Shown piece by piece: positions 31,501 through 41,793 of a stretch of 50,781 nt of DNA. The notes under the pieces were generated by a model that saw only the letters and a list, made by a program, of their open reading frames with translations, had not been told where the DNA came from and did not search any database. Numbering within the stretch: the first letter of the stretch is position 1; every line of letters starts with the position of its first letter. A program made the translations under genes and the position numbers. Origin of the DNA: Rhizaria sp. SCN 62-66 (taxonomy: Eukaryota; Rhizaria, unplaced); the NCBI GenBank assembly GCA_001724265.1, contig MEDY01000213.1, positions 1 to 50,781 on the forward strand, given 5' to 3'.

Positions 31501-32315
31501 AGGCATACCATGGCCAGCGCCACCCGCACGCGGTGCCGCGGCTTGTCGGCGGGCCAGATGTAGGCCGAGAGTTGCTCAATGGCGAGCAGCAGGGACGGCG
31601 GCGCGCCCTCGGCCTCGCCCTGCGCCAGCTTGTCGCGGGACGTCTTGGACTCAACTTTGGGCGCCGAAGGCAGGTTCTCGGGGTCCACCGACGGAGGACG
31701 CTTGTTCGACACGGACAAAATCGAGAAAAGCCGGTGCGAAAAGGTCATCATATCGGGGGTCACCCACGCGGGCAGCGCGGGAGTCGGCTTCGCACCTGTA
31801 ATCGCACCCGCACTAGGGGGCGACCGACTGGCAGCGTTGCTGTTGATGGGGGCGGAGGCTGCGGAGGGGCGCGCGCGGAGGTTAGCGGTAGCACCGGAGG
31901 CTGTGGACGCAAAGCCACAGGCAGGAGCCGACGCGGGGCCCACGGTCACGGGCGCGACTGAGGCAGTTGCCGCAGCGGGAGCGGAGGGGGATGCTGAAGA
32001 AGAGACAGAAGCAGTGGCAGAGGCGCGGGCCACGGCAGGCGCAGGACCAAACGCGCCTAATCCGCAGGCAGCGGTCGCGCGGGACGCGAGCGGGCGGGCA
32101 AGCCAAGACGCTGCGCGGCGCAAGGAGATCGTAGGCTTAGCAAGAGCAGACGCAGACGTTGCGGAAGACGGGGCGGCGACAGAAACACTGCTTGTGTTTG
32201 CGGGCTTTGCAAGCGCATTATTGCGACCAAGACCACTCAGGCGCGCAAGAGCGCCGAACGAGCGCGCGGTCGCTTGAAGCGTCGCAGCGCTGCGCGTGGC
32301 GCGAGAGCGGATCAT
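28580..32315 (-). CDS. ATM1: Mitochondrial ABC half-transporter ATM1/ABCB7, three exons
   Basis: Exons are 32315-30366, 30212-30043 and 29918-28580 (TGA at the end), giving 1152 residues. ATM1/ABCB7 exports a glutathione-linked sulfur compound from the mitochondrial matrix for cytosolic Fe-S assembly. The N-terminus ([20 protein letters not shown]) is a basic, acid-free presequence. Family hallmarks are [46 protein letters not shown] and, across intron 1, GTM joined to [16 protein letters not shown]. The ATPase has Walker [10 protein letters not shown] (about residue 750), signature LSGGEKQ, Walker [13 protein letters not shown] and the H-loop His in IAHRLSAI. Two oddities are a roughly 140-residue helical insertion with three Cys between TM1 and TM2 (about 286-425) and an Ala/Glu/Arg-rich helical tail (about 955-1152). 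Yeast Atm1 is about 690 residues. The joins were chosen on GT-AG and family alignment. Confidence 0.93.
29919..30042 (-). other. ATM1 intron 2 (124 nt)
   Basis: The donor is GTACGTTG after ...GCCATCAC and the acceptor is ATCATTACACAG before TCTGGACAG. The intron is AT-rich and splits a Thr codon (phase 2). Removing it restores the frame into the nucleotide-binding domain. Confidence 0.9.
30213..30365 (-). other. ATM1 intron 1 (153 nt)
   Basis: The donor is GTACGCCTG after GGAACCATG and the acceptor is CATTTTCTGTAG before ACTGTCGGTGAC. It is phase 0, and joining the exons gives the family sequence [12 protein letters not shown]. Confidence 0.92.
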
Positions 32316-32987
32316 GATGCAAGGAGGTGCCTGTGCGAGGTCAAGAGCGACTTTGCTTGTCACGCGCGGTAGAAATATCGTTTTAAGAATGTTTAATATG
32401 TAGGAAAGTTAGAAAATCACATGAAAATTTGAGATCTATGTACCCTACTCACTGCGTCAAGGACTATCATGTCCATTCAGCGTCGTTTAGTTAGATGTAG
32501 ATGGAAACTTCCCACACTCAAAGTGCGACAATCTTGCTAGGGTATATCCCATGTTTTCTCGCAGATTCACAGTACTGGATTAAAATATATGAAAGAAAAC
32601 ACCGTTAAAAATTCCACAGACAAACGTGCAAAGTTAACAACGACTGATTAATGCTAGTAAAGTGATGCATTTCAGGGTTCATTTTGAAGCAACGCAAGTC
32701 AGACCCAAAATCTGCCTGCGCAGCGACGTAACCATGGTAAAGCAACTCTGCTTTTTTTTTTTTTTATGTCAGGCATACACATCACGAGATCACCACCAGA
32801 CGAAAACAGCGTAAATAATAAAATATGTATTCGGTTGAACAGCAGAACATGACCATCGACACTCTGCCAGTTCGTTATGTTCATGAGATGTGCACTGTAC
32901 GTACGACAAAACTTCGCGTAACATTTGATACTTTTTGGCCCGCTCGAATGGGGTTAGTTGTTCATCTTTCTCTTACCTGATGATCAT
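32316..32987. other. Intergenic region between ATM1 start and eIF2B-epsilon end
   Basis: This 672-nt AT-rich spacer in a tandem minus-strand pair contains a 15-nt poly-T run near 32751 and a GTACGTAC motif near 32897. It should hold the ATM1 promoter next to 32316. An acceptor-like CTCGCACAG ends 15 nt before the ATM1 ATG. No gene seen. Confidence 0.5.
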
Positions 32988-35981
32988 TCACTCGTCGTCT
33001 TCGTCCTCATCCTCGTCCTCGTCGTCGTCCTCGAGCGACTGGCGCAGCAGCTCGACGATGCCGCCGAGACTGACGGCCAGCGCGGCCTTGGCCTCGGCTG
33101 GCTCCTCGCGCATGACCTCCTCGGTGCTCACGCCAGCGTCCTCGTCCTCCTCGGCGCCATCGGTCAGCGCGCGCTTGCGGGCGTCGTAGAAGGCCACAAT
33201 GCAGGCCGCGTCGAGCTCGTCCGCGCCGACGAGCGTGGAGATGACGTGCTTGACCGCGGCCGCGTAGCTGGGGTGCATGAGCCCCGCGTGCAGGATACCC
33301 GGCAGGATGTACGCCGTCTGGTCCGACGCGCGCTGGCCGAACTTGCCCAGCGCGTAGCCCCACTTGGTGCACACCGAGCGCAGCGCCACCGCCTGCGTCT
33401 TGGTCACGGCCGCGGGCGAGACCTCGAACTTGGTCGCCGCGGCGGCGGCCGCAGCGGCGGCGGCGGCCGTGTTGGCGCCCAGCCCCTCGACCGAGGGCCC
33501 GCGCACCGGCTCGGGGAAGCCCGCGGCGACGAGCAGTCCCACGGTGACAGCCGCCGAGTACCAGTTGAGATTGATGTTGTGGCGCAGCTTGAGTTGCGCA
33601 AGCTCGAACACGACGTCGTCGACCTGGTCGTCGTCGGGCGCCGCGTAGGCCGCGTTGCGCTCGTTGAGCGTGGCGGCGATCTCGCGGAAGAAGCCGCCCT
33701 TGGGCACGACCTGGCGCGTGATGACGCCCAGGCCAGCGTCATCGTCATCGTCGCCGAAGCCGGCCTCATCCTCGGCCAGCAGCGCGTCCAGACTCAGCGC
33801 GGGGCGCGCGCGGAGGGCGCGGACCGCGGCGGGCGGGCACGGCGTGTTGAGCAGCGCAGAGACGGCGGGGCCGAACGCAGGCGCGAAGGGACGCGTGAAC
33901 ACGCGCGCGTTGCCGGCCGCGCCAGAGCTTGAGCCAGCGGCAGAGCCGGAGCCAGAGCCGGAGACGACTGCGGGGGACAGCGCGGCGAGCGCGGCGGGCG
34001 CGGCGAAGGGCGAGAAGGGCAGCGCGGCAGCGGCCACGGCGGGGGCGCGCGCGGAGCAGCTGGTGAGCGCCACCGAGAGCGGCTCGTCTGCCAGCGCGGC
34101 GGGCGCCGGGATGAGCAGGCAGCGGCCGAGCGGGCCGTCGTAGCTGTCGTCGCCGAGGCCCGCGCCGGCCGCCGCGGCGGGCGCGTCGTCGTCGTCGTCG
34201 CCGGCGCCCAGGTAGACGGTGAGCGCGCCCGCGGCGTGCGCGGCGGCGACGTCGGGCGACGCGGCGGCGGCGGCGGCGGCGGCGCGCTCGGCCTGCTCCT
34301 CGGCGAAGGCGGCGGCGTCCTCGGCGGCCGTCTTCTCTTCTTCCGACACGGGCACGTCGGCGCGCACGAGGCACGCGTAGGGCGGCACGATGTGTCCGGC
34401 GGCGATGACGACGCCGTCGCCCAGCAGAGCGCCGCGGCACACTCGCGCGCCCGCGCCGACGACGACGCCGCGGCCCAGCACGGCGCCCTCGACCACGGCG
34501 CCCGCGCCGACGGACGCGCCCGCGAAGAGGTACGACGACGTGACCACGGCGTCGGCGCCGATGGCGACGCCGGGGCAGGCGATGACCTTGCTGAGGCGCG
34601 CGCGCGGGCCGAGCGTGGTGTTGGGCGAGAGCAGGCAGTCGCGGTCTGTGGTGACGCCGGCGTGCACGATGAACGGGCCCGAGGCGGCCGCCGCGCACGA
34701 GAGACCCGACAGGGCCGCCGCGAGCGCGGGCGCGGAGAGAGCAGAGGCTGACGCATAGGAGCCCGCGGCGGCGGCGGCGGAGGACGACGACGACGGAGAG
34801 GCCGGGGAGCCGGGGCCGCCCGTGGAGGACGCCGAGGCCGAGGCCGAGGCCGAGGGCAGGTAAGAGAGCGAGCGCGCGAGAGCCGGCTGCGGGCGCGGCA
34901 GTGGGGCGCCCGCGGGCGCGGAGGTCGCCGCGGAGGGCGCGAGCGTGGCCGCCGACGACGCGACGGCAGCAGCGGCGCCGGCGCCGGCGGCGTCGGCGTC
35001 GGAGGAGGCGGCGGCGACGATGGAGCCCGTGAGCGGGCGGTAGCCGGCGCCGCGGACGTAGGCGTACGCGGTGTTGCCGAGCAGGTTGGCGTCGGGCGTG
35101 AAGGGCGCGACCCAGCGGCGCAGCACGTCGTGCGTGACGGTGTGGAAGGTGCGCCAGTCGGTGACGCGCGACGAGTAAGAAACCTGGGGGAAGATGTGCG
35201 CGCACACCTTGTCTTCGTTCATGAGGTCGCTGTCCTGCTTGTCGATGGCGTTGCGGACGTACTGCGCGCGCAGGTCCACGTAGTCGACGTTGTCGACACA
35301 GAAGGCCGTGAGGACGCCCGCGCCGCAGACGGCGATGTGGGCGTCGACGAGGTCGTAGCGCAGACGGGCCGCTTCGTGCCGCTGCAGCGAGTGCAGCGGG
35401 AGCAGCAGCGAGTCCGAGGTGACGTCGTTCGAGTAGACGATGAGCTCGTGCGAGCGCGGGTTCATGCCGACGATGAGGTCGTCCTCGGGGGAGCGCATCG
35501 CGTGGCCCGGGCGCACGGTCGAGAAGGCCATGGTCATCGTCACTGTGGGGTCTGCCGCGAAGCGCGCCTTATGCTCGTCGATCAGCGCGCGAATGGGCGC
35601 GTTGGTGACGACGTCGCCCGAGATAAGAACAAAGTCACCAGTGAGCTTGTTGAGGTGGCCGAGCGTGCGGAGCGCGTCGCCGATGGTCGTCGCCGGGGCC
35701 TTGATGACCTCGATCGACACGTTGTGGCGGTGCGGCCAGCGGGTCTCGTAGCGCTTCAGCTGCGCCTCCTGCTGCGGACACGTAACGATGAAGATCTGCT
35801 CAACGCCGGCAAGAGCGAGCGCCTCGAGAGAGTACTCGATCATGGGAACGCCGGCAATGGGAAGCAGGACCTTGGGCGTGGTGGCCGAGAAGGGGCGGAA
35901 CCGGGCGGGGTCCATGTCCGCGTCGGCCAGCACGACCGCCTGCAGGAGCTTCTTAGAGTCCTGTCCGAACGATTCAGACAT
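32988..35981 (-). CDS. EIF2B5: Translation initiation factor eIF2B epsilon subunit
   Basis: This 997-residue protein is the catalytic subunit of eIF2B, the GTP-exchange factor that recharges eIF2 in the cytosol and is the target of stress-kinase control. Residues 1 to about 330 are the nucleotidyl-transferase-like domain (LLQAVVLADADMDPARFRPF; PKVLLPIAGVPMIEYSLEAL; ISGDVV). A low-complexity Ala/Ser insert (about 330-430) precedes a left-handed beta-helix of hexapeptide repeats (about 434-547; for example GAVVEGAVLGRGVVVGAGA). Then comes an acidic/Ala linker, and a C-terminal HEAT-like W2 domain (about 830-997) that carries exchange activity and ends in a DE-rich tail typical of the family. 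Human epsilon is 721 residues; the excess is low-complexity sequence. The start is the ATG at 35979-35981 (MSESFGQ), 4 nt after an acceptor-like CCCTTGCAG. The stop is TGA. Confidence 0.93.
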   Translation of the reverse strand: MSESFGQDSKKLLQAVVLADADMDPARFRPFSATTPKVLLPIAGVPMIEYSLEALALAGVEQIFIVTCPQQEAQLKRYETRWPHRHNVSIEVIKAPATTIGDALRTLGHLNKLTGDFVLISGDVVTNAPIRALIDEHKARFAADPTVTMTMAFSTVRPGHAMRSPEDDLIVGMNPRSHELIVYSNDVTSDSLLLPLHSLQRHEAARLRYDLVDAHIAVCGAGVLTAFCVDNVDYVDLRAQYVRNAIDKQDSDLMNEDKVCAHIFPQVSYSSRVTDWRTFHTVTHDVLRRWVAPFTPDANLLGNTAYAYVRGAGYRPLTGSIVAAASSDADAAGAGAAAAVASSAATLAPSAATSAPAGAPLPRPQPALARSLSYLPSASASASASSTGGPGSPASPSSSSSAAAAAGSYASASALSAPALAAALSGLSCAAAASGPFIVHAGVTTDRDCLLSPNTTLGPRARLSKVIACPGVAIGADAVVTSSYLFAGASVGAGAVVEGAVLGRGVVVGAGARVCRGALLGDGVVIAAGHIVPPYACLVRADVPVSEEEKTAAEDAAAFAEEQAERAAAAAAAASPDVAAAHAAGALTVYLGAGDDDDDAPAAAAGAGLGDDSYDGPLGRCLLIPAPAALADEPLSVALTSCSARAPAVAAAALPFSPFAAPAALAALSPAVVSGSGSGSAAGSSSGAAGNARVFTRPFAPAFGPAVSALLNTPCPPAAVRALRARPALSLDALLAEDEAGFGDDDDDAGLGVITRQVVPKGGFFREIAATLNERNAAYAAPDDDQVDDVVFELAQLKLRHNINLNWYSAAVTVGLLVAAGFPEPVRGPSVEGLGANTAAAAAAAAAAATKFEVSPAAVTKTQAVALRSVCTKWGYALGKFGQRASDQTAYILPGILHAGLMHPSYAAAVKHVISTLVGADELDAACIVAFYDARKRALTDGAEEDEDAGVSTEEVMREEPAEAKAALAVSLGGIVELLRQSLEDDDEDEDEDEDDE

Positions 35982-37241
35982 CAGGCTGCAAGGGACATAC
36001 GCGGACAAAAGCAGGTGAGACGATTGTGAAGAGCGCGGGTGCGGGGAAGGCGGGAGGATGGTGAGAGCAAGTCAGAGTGAGCGAGGGCCAGAGGCGGGCA
36101 AGTGTGCGGAAACAGGAGAGCCATATAATGGCAATGTAATATAAGTTTTGAATAGAAAAATAGCGCGATTTCATGGAACATGAGCGTTAGCGACTATCGC
36201 CTCAGTACATATCACGGGATACTCTTCGAAAGATGTGCCGCATCAGGACCGCGCCCTCTTGCTGGGCTCGGACGAGTAGCCGCGACCGTGAGCAGTCACT
36301 CAATCGACCGAGTACTCTGATTTAGCACTTTCGAACTTAAAAAGGAGGGAATATGACAGCCTTTGATATGAATAATAAGAAGAGTTTATTAACGACAACG
36401 CATCTACATAAGAACGGGTTTTGGCGGGTATAGTCAGCAGTATTGCTGTTCAGATATCTATTTGAAAGGGGATATCTGAGCGCACGCCGTGGCCACACGA
36501 CACAGGCTGTGCATTGCGCCACGGAAGCGAGATACGGACAGATGTACACCCAGGTATAATGATAAAGAGAGCGTATGCAGCGACCGGCCGCAAGCAGGCC
36601 AATAGTGGGGAAATTGCGTGAAACTGTGATCGGATTAAGCGTGCGCACCTTGCGCATGCAAAGAGCGGGTTGTGACACAACGGGGTCTTGTTAGGGAGAG
36701 AAGGAAATGAAAAATAAAAAAATACATGTACACGATATACAGTCCACAGAGTACTACAACTGGGAGGCAGATGCAAACAAACAGAATACGTTTTTACAAC
36801 TAGCTGTCGCTGTCGCATGACGCAAAAGAGAGATACGGAGCAGCCCTCGCAGACCAGCGCTAAGCTGATTCGTACGCAGCTTCGACTAGCAAACACAACT
36901 GCAGCTGAGACCTTTCGCAAATTATTAGTACAGATATAATAACTCAGCCCTCGTCCAGCTCTGTCACGAGCGCACAGCTGTTGTGCCCGCGTTGCCTCGT
37001 GCTACAGCGCAGCAGTTTCCGAACGCGCGGCGGCCCCCAAGCAGGACAGCTTTCGCGGGAGTGTCGCTGTTATTCAAAGTGCAAGGTTTCGCAGTGAGTT
37101 GTAGGCAGTCGTCATCGTCTTTGCCATAGTTCGTTGCTACGTCATCGCAGTTTAGCCAGTGTTTCCACACGTGCGCAAAGTCCTCAGTCAAGAGCCGCCC
37201 GTGCAGAGCAAAGAGCTCTGACACGGCTTCGCACGCCCACA
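35982..37241. other. Intergenic region upstream of eIF2B-epsilon
   Basis: About 1.26 kb separates two minus-strand genes. The part next to 35982 is pyrimidine-rich on the minus strand with few GT dinucleotides. Open frames such as 36450-36920 have non-coding composition. I see no RNA gene. Confidence 0.5.
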
Positions 37242-37290
37242 GTCTCCAGTCCAGTCCAGTCAGTCAGTCAGTCTGTCAGTCAGTCGGTCG
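37242..37290. repeat. CAGT tetranucleotide microsatellite
   Basis: An imperfect run of CAGT/CCAGT units (AGTCCAGTCCAGTCAGTCAG and onward) lies about 60 nt beyond the stop codon of the KDEL-ending gene. It is a simple-sequence repeat with no evident function. Confidence 0.85.
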
Positions 37291-37352
37291 ACACACGGGT
37301 CCCGTCCTGTCCAGTCGGTTTAAGGACGGGACGGCCCCCCGGACTGGGCACT

Positions 37353-38201
37353 TCAAAGCTCGTCCTTAATGTCATCGGCGGGTTCACGCGGCGGCACGAT
37401 GCCCCCCGGCGGAACGGGCCCGTCGGCCGCTCTGGCCTTCTCGGCTGCGGCCACGGCGGGCGCCGCGCGCGCGGCCGCGCCCCCAGTCACGGGCGCCGCG
37501 GGCGCAGCGGGCGCCGCGCCCCCGTGCGCGTGCGCGTGCGAGTGCGCGTACGGCGAGGACTTGCCGTGGCCCGCGGCCTGCTGCTGGCGCTGCGCGCGTG
37601 CCTTGACGGTGCGCTCCATCTGGTACTTACGGATGGCGTCGGGCATCGGCGGCAGTGGCGGCGGCGGCGCGTAGCCAGTGGCCGTGCGGATGTCGTCGAC
37701 GCCTCGCAGTCCGGGCCCCGGCGGCGGCGGCGGTGGCCGCGGCACGCCCGGCTGCCGCGCGTGCGGCTTCCCGTGCAAGGGCGGCAGCGGGGCGCCGCCG
37801 GGGGGCGTGTGCGGGTGCGGATGCGCGTGCGCGGAGGCCGCGGACGATGAGGACGGGGGCCCGCGCGGGGGCGGCGGGGTGGCGTGGAGCAGGGGCGTGG
37901 CGGGGGCGGCGGCGCGCGCCTCGGCAAGCAGCGCCTCGAGGTGCGCGATCTTCTCCTCGGGGGACAGCGAGGCGAGGTCGACCTGCTGCGAGAGCACGAT
38001 GATGATGGAGGAGAAGAGCAGCGCGAGCAGCGCCCAGATGGAGCGCGAGGGCGTCAGCTGGCGCGACAGCGACGAAGCCGACGGTGACTGCGACGGCGCG
38101 AGCCGGCGGCACGGGGCGGGCATCGGGTAGCGCGGACGAGACAGCAAACTCGCAGATGTTAAGGCGAGACGCGGGGAAAAAACCGGAAGCTGAACAAGCA
38201 T
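37353..38201 (-). CDS. Single-pass membrane protein with C-terminal KDEL
   Basis: An intact 282-residue frame runs from ATG 38199-38201 to TGA 37353-37355; a second Met at residue 27 is an alternative start. Residues 54-71 (SIWALLALLFSSIIIVLS) form one hydrophobic segment behind an Arg-rich N-terminus, so a type II or signal-anchor topology with the C-terminus in the ER lumen is expected. The lumenal part begins with a short acidic helix (SPEEKIAHLEALLAEARA), then runs into Pro/His/Gly/Ala-rich low complexity. A charged segment IRKYQMERTVKARAQRQQQ and the terminal IKDEL follow. KDEL is the classical ER-retrieval signal bound by the KDEL receptor, which supports both the reading frame and the topology. 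The family and function are not recognised. Confidence 0.72.
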   Translation of the reverse strand: MLVQLPVFSPRLALTSASLLSRPRYPMPAPCRRLAPSQSPSASSLSRQLTPSRSIWALLALLFSSIIIVLSQQVDLASLSPEEKIAHLEALLAEARAAAPATPLLHATPPPPRGPPSSSSAASAHAHPHPHTPPGGAPLPPLHGKPHARQPGVPRPPPPPPGPGLRGVDDIRTATGYAPPPPLPPMPDAIRKYQMERTVKARAQRQQQAAGHGKSSPYAHSHAHAHGGAAPAAPAAPVTGGAAARAAPAVAAAEKARAADGPVPPGGIVPPREPADDIKDEL

Positions 38202-38607
38202 AAATGGGGCGATGGGCAGAGGTGAGAGGAAAGGAGAGAGGCTGTGATGACAGAGCAGAAGGCGTAACCAGAATTAAGGATTCCTATGCTATTATCCGGA
38301 TAAAACCAGTTTTGGTAAATGACAATGGAATTGAATCAACTAGACCTAACTATTGGTTCATATTATACACATTGAAACATCGAGGCGATCGAACCAAAAG
38401 CTGGAACAAGTTTCGACCAGAAGTCGCTTTTGGCCCTCTCTCGTCGATCCGTTCGGCCGAGAGTCAGATTGCATCGATCACGTGGAAATAAAATAGACAA
38501 CCAGAGCTGCATCCCTCCGACATATGCACATTTTGACGTCTGATATGATGTACCATATATACAATCTAACATGAACTTGATTTGTTTTTTCTACACGCAG
38601 CATCACG
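38202..38607. promoter_or_regulatory. Divergent intergenic region, KDEL gene / thioredoxin
   Basis: This 406-nt AT-rich region holds both promoters. It ends in TTGTTTTTTCTACACGCAG, whose AG is at 38599-38600, 7 nt before the thioredoxin ATG and resembling a splice acceptor. No clear GTNNGT donor is seen in the preceding 100 nt. Confidence 0.5.
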
Positions 38608-39137
38608 ATGTCCATGTCAAGGTTCGCTAGGCTGACCCGCAAGATGGCTGGCGCCGTTGCCCGCCCTCTTGTCGCGGCCCCCGCTCGCGCGTTCGCCGTC
38701 AAGGCCATCAAGACCAACGAGGAGCTCGCCGAGTCTCTTGCTGCCCACAAGGTTAGTTCTCTTACATGCTCAGCTCTCCCCATCTTGCCCGTTTGCACTC
38801 GTCAGTCACATTTACGCTCACCTCGTCAGTTCCCCACTGTCCTTGCCTTCCCCCTTCCACGCACGCTCAGAACAAGACCGTCGTCATCGACTGGTACGCT
38901 GACTGGTGTGGCCCCTGCCGCCACTTTGCGCCCACCTACGAGCGCATCTCGAACGAGTCCGCGTACGCCGACTCCCACGTCTTCCTCAAGGCCAACGTCG
39001 AGGAGGTCGAGTCCGACTCTGTCGACGGCTTCCCCTCGATCTCCTCCATCCCTTCATTCTTCGTCATCAAGGACGGCAAGGTCAAGTCCATGTCCGGCGC
39101 TGACCCCGCCAAATTTACCCAGCTGATTAACGCGTAA
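38608..39137 (+). CDS. Mitochondrial-type thioredoxin, two exons
   Basis: Exons 38608-38751 and 38871-39137 join in phase 0 and encode 136 residues ending in TAA. Thioredoxin reduces protein disulfides using its WCGPC motif, here VIDWYADWCGPCRHFAPTYE with Cys61 and Cys64. The cis-Pro loop (SSIPSFFVIKDGK) and the C-terminal helix are present. The first 35 residues (MSMSRFARLTRKMAGAVARP and onward) are basic, Ser/Ala-rich and free of acids, as in a mitochondrial presequence. The mature domain is the normal length of about 100 residues. Exon 1 encodes the presequence and first helix; exon 2 encodes the catalytic core. The start codon follows a CAG acceptor-like site by 7 nt. Confidence 0.93.
38752..38870 (+). 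other. Thioredoxin intron (119 nt)
   Basis: The donor is AAG|GTTAGTTC and the acceptor is CACGCTCAG|AACAAG. It is phase 0 and pyrimidine-rich, and its removal gives a continuous thioredoxin fold. Confidence 0.93.
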
Positions 39138-39693
39138 AATGAGCAGAGATAAGCATGCTCAATAGCAGTGACCACAAACGTAGCCGCTGCACTTAATGTC
39201 TCAGGGCACGGGTTACACACGCAATATGTGAGCCTACAGGACCAGTTCAATGATTTATTATTCAATACATTTTTTAATTTGTGATACCAGCGTTTGACGT
39301 TGGTTTGCCTTTGCGAATACACGTAGACATTGACTTTTCTGTTGTTAGATCCGTTGTTGGTGCCGCTCTGTCGCCTCGTGGTGGTTGGACTTGGGGGTGT
39401 ATTCTTTCGGGATGATCTACGAGAGTTCCACATTGACCGTCAATCGTTATACCACCCACACTTTCGACTTCTATCATACGACTTATCTACTATACTTCAT
39501 TTGAATATTAACACGACTCTCCGATCACAACATTCTCACCTCTTTTGTATTCGAACTGTGCTTCCCCAGTCCAAGCGATCCCCCGCGCTCGTTTGTCTGA
39601 CAGCGAGCACCGTTTCTATTTTCTTTTACAGACTACACCCCTGTACTCTATCGATTTCTTGCGCTGCCCCGCGCCTGACTGACTGAGCGCACC
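39138..39693. other. Intergenic region between thioredoxin and SLU7
   Basis: A 556-nt spacer in a tandem plus-strand pair. CTATTTTCTTTTACAG ends at 39631, 62 nt before the SLU7 ATG, and looks like an acceptor. No gene seen. Confidence 0.5.
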
Positions 39694-40793
39694 ATGGCGA
39701 CGTCGAGCAACAACGCGCACTCGCGCATGTCGCGCGAGGACTACAATAAGGCCAAGGAGCTCGAGGAAATGCGCAAGGCCGGCTCTGCGATGCCCGCCAC
39801 GGACGAGGAAGGCAAGCTCATCAACCCGCACATCCCGCACTATATTTCCAACGTGCCGTGGTACTACGGCGAGACGGGCACCACCCTGCGCCACCAAACC
39901 ACCAAGAATTTCGAGTCCGCCACCGGCGCCGCCGCAGCCGCCCCCGCGGGCGGACTCACCACCACGCGCGCCTACGTCCGCTCCGCGGCTGCGGTCGGCG
40001 CACGCTTCCGACCCGGATCGTGCGCGAACTGCGGCGCGATTGACCACGCCGCGAAGCAATGCCTTGAGCGGCCCCGCGCCAAAACGGCGCGCCTGCTCGA
40101 CACGACACTGGTCGAGGACCGCCGCGTGGTGGGCGCGAAGCTGGACTGGGAGGGGCAGCGCGACTCGTGGCAGAACGTCGACGCCGCGCGCGTGCAGCAG
40201 GAAGTCGTTGCGCGCCACGCCAAGGCCGACGCCGAGCGCGCGCGCGTCAAGGAGGAGCAGCTCCGTGCGAAGCTCCAGCGCAAGGAGCAGCAGGCCGCCT
40301 CCGACAGCGCCCACGGCGACGGCGACGGCGACGGCGACACGGCCGCAGCCGAGGGCGCAGCTGAGGGCCAGGGCCAGGGCCAGGTCAAGCGCCGGCGCGT
40401 GGCTGGTGGCGCCACCAACAACGCTAACTCTGACAGCGACAGCGACGCGGGCGGCGGCTCCGATTCCGGCTCCGACGCTGAGGACGACGACCTGGCCGAC
40501 GCGGGCCGCGTGCAGCAGAAGCGCGACGCGCGCTCGCGCGGCACGGTGCGCAACCTGCGCATTCGCGAGGACACGGCCAAGTACCTCCGCAACCTTGACC
40601 TGTCGAGCGCCTTCTACGACCCGAAGACGCGCTCCATGCGCGAGAACCCCTACGCGGCGGACGACCCGCGCGCGCTGCTCTACGCCGGCGACAACGCGCT
40701 GCGCGCGGGTGGCGAGGCGGCCGCCGTGACAGAGTACCAGCGCTTCGCCCTGCAGCGCGCCGCGGCCGCCGAGGCCGCATCCGCATCGGGCGC

Positions 40794-40829
<36 letters not shown>

Positions 40830-41529
40830 GATCGGGGACATGATCACACCATCGAGCGTGGAGAGCGAGTACAAGGCGCACCTGCGCGCTAAGGAGGAGC
40901 AGCGCCGCCGCCACGAGGAGCTCATCGCGCAAAAGTACGGCACCGCGGGTGCGGGCGCGGGCGAAAGCGCAGGCGCGACCGCCGCCACCGCCGCCGCCGC
41001 CGCCGCGACCGCGGAGGCTGAGGCCGAGGCAGTGGGCCGGCTGGTGGCCGCGGGCGGCGTCGACGGCGGGATCATCGTCCGCACGGCGCGCAACAAGCGG
41101 CTGCTGTACGATCACGACGACGCGCCCGCAGACGCAGACGTCGCCGCGCAGTCGGCCGGGGCCGCTAGCGCGCTGGCTGCCGAGACCGAGGCCCGCAGTG
41201 CCGCCGCCGCAGCCGCCGCGGCGGGCGCGGGGAAGCGGCACGTGCACGCGGGCGCGCGCGCGACCCGGTACCTGGCGCCGGGCGACGCGAACCCGACGCT
41301 GGTGCCCGTGACCAAGTACATCGAGGACGAGTGGCTGGGCAACCACACGTCCGTGTTCGGGTCCTGGTACGACCGCGCCGCGGGCCGCTGGGGCTACGCG
41401 TGCTGCCGGCAGACGGCGCGCGCCGCGTACTGCGTGCCCATCGTCAAGCAGCAGCAGAGCAAGGCCGAGGCCGTGACAGCGACTGCTGGCGCGGCTGTGT
41501 TCAAGACGGAGCCTGGAACGCACTCGTGA
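39694..41529 (+). CDS. SLU7: Pre-mRNA splicing factor SLU7
   Basis: This 611-residue protein belongs to the SLU7 family, which acts at the second catalytic step of splicing and influences 3' splice-site choice. The N-terminal signature MSREDYNKAKELEEMRKAGS then PHIPHYISNVPWYYG is clear. A CCHC zinc knuckle CANCGAIDHAAKQC has ligands Cys110, Cys113, His118 and Cys123. The family core follows (KLDWEGQRDSW; LRIREDTAKYLRNLDLSSAF; YDPKTRSMRENPY). The conserved C-terminal WLGNHTSVFGSWYDRAAGRW then GYACC is at about 537-570. Acidic and poly-Gly/Ala insertions lie between. The length is close to human SLU7 (586). It is intronless here, starts at ATG 39694 and stops at TGA. Its presence fits an active spliceosome and the introns in neighbouring genes. 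Confidence 0.95.
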
Positions 41530-41793
41530 GCTTGGAGTTATGATAGGAAACGCGGCTGTATGAAGCAAACGTTTTGTTGGGCCACTCGAGCACAATTAAT
41601 ATAACCACCAATACAATAGTCCATTTAAGCTTGTGGTTGAAGTCAAGAGAATAGCGTTGATGCACATATTTATTTTCGAAAGTCAAACGTGGGTAAAGAA
41701 CTCTATTGATCATGGGATTGTACAAGTTATGTAGATTTGCGTTGTGTGATTAGATTAATGTTACAAGACATGAAAAGTGTTGGTTAAAGCAAC

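Noticed and set aside
36450-36920. 156-codon minus-strand frame
   Set aside because: Cys/Arg/Ser-rich with no coding bias and no ATG at the start of the frame.
39616-41595. 659-codon minus-strand frame opposite SLU7
   Set aside because: Antisense shadow of a clear SLU7 gene.
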